Assembly: GCA_023267755.1 (NCBI GenBank)
Contig: JAHFMR010000007.1
Coordinates: 1 to 36,411 of the forward strand
Length of the DNA: 36,411 nt
Origin: a bacterium
Lineage (GTDB): Bacteria > Patescibacteriota > Minisyncoccia > Phycocordibacterales > Phycocordibacteraceae
Direction: 5' to 3'
In this document: piece after piece, positions 30,324 to 36,411 of the stretch
How positions within the stretch are numbered: the stretch's first letter is position 1
How the letters are laid out: every line of letters begins with the position of its first letter
The notes under the pieces: model-generated
Database searches by the model: none
What the model saw: the letters and a program-made list of their open reading frames with translations, nothing else
What the model was told of the DNA's origin: nothing
Position numbers and translations under genes: made by a program

Positions 30324-33300
30324 ATGCGTAAGAACATCGTCCAGAAGACTTTCGGTGCGTTCCGGGCCCCTTCGGTTCCGTTTCCGGATCTCGTCGGCCA
30401 CCAGCGCGGCTCCTTCGACTGGCTCCTTAAGGACGGCCTCACCGAGCTCTTCAAGGAGTTCTCTCCTATTACGGATTATTCGGGGAAGAAGTTCGAGCTC
30501 CGCTTCGAGGGCTTCGAGATTGGCGAGCCTAAGTACGATGAAGTCTTTGCGCGCGAGAATATGCGCACCTACGAAGCGCCGGTTAAGGCGACCGTGAAGC
30601 TCATTAATAAAACCTTCGGCTCGGAGAAGAGTCAGGAAATCTTCCTCACCGATATGCCGATTATGACGCCGCACGGCTCATTCATCGTCTCGGGCGTGGA
30701 GCGTGCTATCGTCCCGCAGCTCGCACGCAGCTTCGGTGCGTTCTTCGTCTCCGAGCTCCTGCGCGGTAAGCCGTACTTCGGTGCCAAGATTATTCCGCTC
30801 CGCGGTGTGTGGATCGAGATCGACTCCGAAGCAGACGGTGCCGTCTTCGTGAAGATAGACAGGAAGCGTAAGTTCCCTATCACCCAGCTCCTCACCGTTT
30901 TCGGCGGAGGTCTCGGCGAGGCAGTCACCAAGCACTTTACTAAGGATCCGCTCGCACTCGCCGCGATTAAGGCGACGCTCGAGCACGACGAGGCCAAGTC
31001 AATAGAAGAGGCCTATATCGAGATCCACCGCCGTATGCGCGACGGCGATCTCGCCACACCCGAGAACGCCAAGAACTTTGTCCAATCGCTCTTCTCAGTG
31101 GAGCGTTATGACATCGGCAAGGTCGGCCGCCACCGCCTGAACGCACGCTTCGGCCTCCCGACTACCGAGAAGGCGCTCGAGAAGCGCGTCCTCGGCCTCG
31201 CCGACTTTGTGCACATTGTTTCAGAAATAACTAAGTTGAACGCCGACCCCTCGGCGCGCCCAGATGATATCGATCACCTCGGGTTCCGTCGCGTGCGCTT
31301 CGTAGGCGAGCTGCTCCAGGCGCGTATGCGTGTGGGTATGAGCCGTATGAAGCGCAATATTCAGGATCGTATGAGCACTATCGAGAGCGAGACCACGCTG
31401 CCGATGGCGCTTGTGAATCCGCGCCCATTTCACGCATCGGTGCACGAATTCTTCACCGCCAACCAGCTCTCGCAGTTTATGGATCAGCAGAATATCCTCT
31501 CGGAGCTCGAGAATATGCGCACCTTCTCGGCACTCGGTCCCGGCGGACTCACTCGCGAGCGCGCTGGCTTCGAAGTGCGCGATGTGCACCCGAGCCACTA
31601 CGGACGCCTCTGCCCGATACATACGCCAGAAGGTCAGAACATCGGCCTTATCCTCCATATGGCTACCCACGCCCGCACCAACGACTTCGGCGTCATCGAG
31701 ACTCCCTATGTGAAGGTGAAGAACGGTAAGGTGACTGAAGATATCATTTACCTCAACGCGCTCGACGAAGAGCTCGAGACAATTGCGCACGGCGCCACCA
31801 AGCTCGACGATGACGGTCGCATCACGACTGATCATGTCGAGGCGCGCTACAAGGGCGACCCGATTATCGTCTCGCGCGAGGCAGTCACGCTTATGGACGC
31901 ATCGACCTATCAGATGTTCTCCGTGGCCACGTGTATGATCCCGTTCGTCGATCACGACGACGCGAACCGTGCCTTGATGGGTAGCAATATGCAGAAGCAG
32001 GCGACCCCGGTCCTCATCCCCGAGGCCCCGCTTGTCGCTACCGGCATCGAGACGCACGCAGCACGCAGCACCGGCCGTCTCGTTCTTGCTGCAGAAGCGG
32101 GCGAGGTGACGCACGTTGATGCGCGCAAGATTATTGTTGAAAATAAGGAAGGGAAGAAGAAGGAGTATCACCTCCAGGGCCTCACCCAGACCAATCAGAA
32201 CTCGGCCTTTATGCAGCGCCCGTCAGTGGTGCTCGGCGACAAGGTCAAGAAGGGCGATGTTCTCGGAGACAACTCCTCTACCGCAGACGGTCAGCTCGCG
32301 CTCGGTCAGAACGTGCGTGTTGCGTTTATGAGCTGGAACGGCGCCAACTACGAAGACGCCATCATCATCAGCGAGCGTCTCGTCGAGGAAGCCAAGTTTA
32401 CTACCGTACATATTGAGGACTTTGATTGTGTCGTGCGCGACACCAAGCTCGGTCCCGAAACCACCACACACGATATCCCGAACGTCGGCGAGATGCGCCT
32501 CAAGAATCTCGACGAAGAGGGCGTCATCCGCATTGGTGCTGAAGTGCGCCCGGGTGATATCCTCGTCGGCAAGGTGACGCCTAAGGGCGAGACTCAGCTC
32601 ACGCCAGAAGAGCGTCTCCTCCGCTCCATCTTCGGCGACAAGGCTAAGGACGTGAAGGATACCAGTCTCCGTATGGAGGGTGGCAAGCGCGGTCGCGTTA
32701 TCGGCGTGCGCGTCTTCTCTCGCGAGAAGGGCGACCAGCTCGAGACGGGCATCATCAAGAAGATCGTGGTGACTGTTGCGCAGGTGCGTAACGTGTCGGT
32801 GGGCGACAAGCTCGCTGGCCGTCACGGCAACAAGGGCGTTATCAGCCGCGTGCTTCCGGTCGAGGATATGCCGTACGACAAGGACGGCAATCCGATTGAT
32901 CTCATCCTCACCCCGCTCGGCGTCCCGAGCCGTATGAACCTCGGACAGATTCTCGAGATGCACCTGGGCTTGGCAGCCAACTCGCTCGGCTATCAGGCCG
33001 TGGTGCCACCCTTTGCTGGCGCGACACCCGACGAGATTCGCGACGAGCTCGAGCACGCCGGCTTCTCACGCTCAGGCAAGATGAAGCTCTACGACGGCCG
33101 CTCAGGCGAGCAGTTCGCCCAAGAAATTGCCGTGGGCTATATGTACGTGCTTAAGCTACATCACATGGTGGAGGACAAGATCCATATGCGTTCCATCGGT
33201 CCGTACTCGCTCATCACTCAGCAGCCGCTCGGCGGCAAGGCGCAGAACGGCGGCCAGCGCTTCGGCGAAATGGAAGTGTGGGCGCTGCTCGGCTACGGCG

Positions 33301-33500
33301 CTGCCTATATGCTCCGCGAGATGCTCACGATTAAGTCAGACGATATCCAGGGCCGCTCCGCTGCCTTCGACGCTATTGTGAAGGGCGAGCCTATCAGCCA
33401 CACCGGCACCCCAGCCTCCTTCGCGGTGCTTACCAATCAGATTCGCGGGCTCGCGCTCGATGTCGATCCGCTGAATCTGCCGCCAGAACCGGACGCGTAA
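30324..33500 (+). CDS. rpoB: DNA-directed RNA polymerase subunit beta
   Basis: FPDLVGHQRGSFDWLL; GLTRERAGFEVRDVHPSHYGRLCPIHTPEGQNIGLI; KLAGRHGNKGVISRVLPVEDMPY; GGKAQNGGQRFGEMEVWALLGYGAAYML. Confidence 0.98.
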   Translation: MRKNIVQKTFGAFRAPSVPFPDLVGHQRGSFDWLLKDGLTELFKEFSPITDYSGKKFELRFEGFEIGEPKYDEVFARENMRTYEAPVKATVKLINKTFGSEKSQEIFLTDMPIMTPHGSFIVSGVERAIVPQLARSFGAFFVSELLRGKPYFGAKIIPLRGVWIEIDSEADGAVFVKIDRKRKFPITQLLTVFGGGLGEAVTKHFTKDPLALAAIKATLEHDEAKSIEEAYIEIHRRMRDGDLATPENAKNFVQSLFSVERYDIGKVGRHRLNARFGLPTTEKALEKRVLGLADFVHIVSEITKLNADPSARPDDIDHLGFRRVRFVGELLQARMRVGMSRMKRNIQDRMSTIESETTLPMALVNPRPFHASVHEFFTANQLSQFMDQQNILSELENMRTFSALGPGGLTRERAGFEVRDVHPSHYGRLCPIHTPEGQNIGLILHMATHARTNDFGVIETPYVKVKNGKVTEDIIYLNALDEELETIAHGATKLDDDGRITTDHVEARYKGDPIIVSREAVTLMDASTYQMFSVATCMIPFVDHDDANRALMGSNMQKQATPVLIPEAPLVATGIETHAARSTGRLVLAAEAGEVTHVDARKIIVENKEGKKKEYHLQGLTQTNQNSAFMQRPSVVLGDKVKKGDVLGDNSSTADGQLALGQNVRVAFMSWNGANYEDAIIISERLVEEAKFTTVHIEDFDCVVRDTKLGPETTTHDIPNVGEMRLKNLDEEGVIRIGAEVRPGDILVGKVTPKGETQLTPEERLLRSIFGDKAKDVKDTSLRMEGGKRGRVIGVRVFSREKGDQLETGIIKKIVVTVAQVRNVSVGDKLAGRHGNKGVISRVLPVEDMPYDKDGNPIDLILTPLGVPSRMNLGQILEMHLGLAANSLGYQAVVPPFAGATPDEIRDELEHAGFSRSGKMKLYDGRSGEQFAQEIAVGYMYVLKLHHMVEDKIHMRSIGPYSLITQQPLGGKAQNGGQRFGEMEVWALLGYGAAYMLREMLTIKSDDIQGRSAAFDAIVKGEPISHTGTPASFAVLTNQIRGLALDVDPLNLPPEPDA

Positions 33501-33525
33501 TTTTATTAACCAGAACTTTTCCTCT

Positions 33526-36411
<2,886 letters not shown>

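Noticed and set aside
31221-32171. 316-aa minus-strand ORF (and 32223-33056)
   Set aside because: Antisense to rpoB with clear conserved rpoB motifs on the plus strand

Overview
The window looks like a chromosomal segment of a reduced-genome bacterium of the Candidate Phyla Radiation (Patescibacteria, Parcubacteria-like). That placement is inferred from gene style and size only; no search was run. The standard code is used, with TGA as a stop. Core genes read directly from the translations: rpmE (bL31 type B), prfA, rpsB, tsf, tRNA-Thr(TGT), a monomeric PheRS, gyrB, a short thrS, dnaE, rnhB, rpmF, a nusB-Nudix fusion, rnc, a small smc, rnr, rpsP, khpA, trmD, rpoB and the 5' part of rpoC (running off the window). 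Accessory loci: an AT-richer patch after tRNA-Thr (RelE-like toxin-antitoxin pair, small Cys-rich ORF, membrane proteins) and a cell-surface locus (CARDB protein, sortase, exported protein, Pro/Gly-rich repeat protein with an internal IPQTG-TM signal). Observations most worth a second look: (1) REPIN-like paired palindromes with the same 16-nt arms inserted in frame inside both rnhB and trmD, and a different palindrome-rich insert in dnaE sharing a 19-nt core with an intergenic element upstream of prfA; (2) a mitochondrial-type (FARS2-like) single-chain PheRS; (3) an SMC-like ATPase that appears to lack a hinge; (4) a NusB-Nudix fusion with a degenerate Nudix box; (5) a ThrRS without TGS or editing domains; (6) a sortase beside a protein with an internal sorting-like motif followed by a large C-terminal domain; (7) a candidate small RNA whose hairpin loop carries the anti-Shine-Dalgarno sequence TCACCTCC; (8) recurrent -10 boxes 6-9 nt upstream of ATG, suggesting leaderless mRNAs, including a palindromic bidirectional -10 between dnaE and rnhB.
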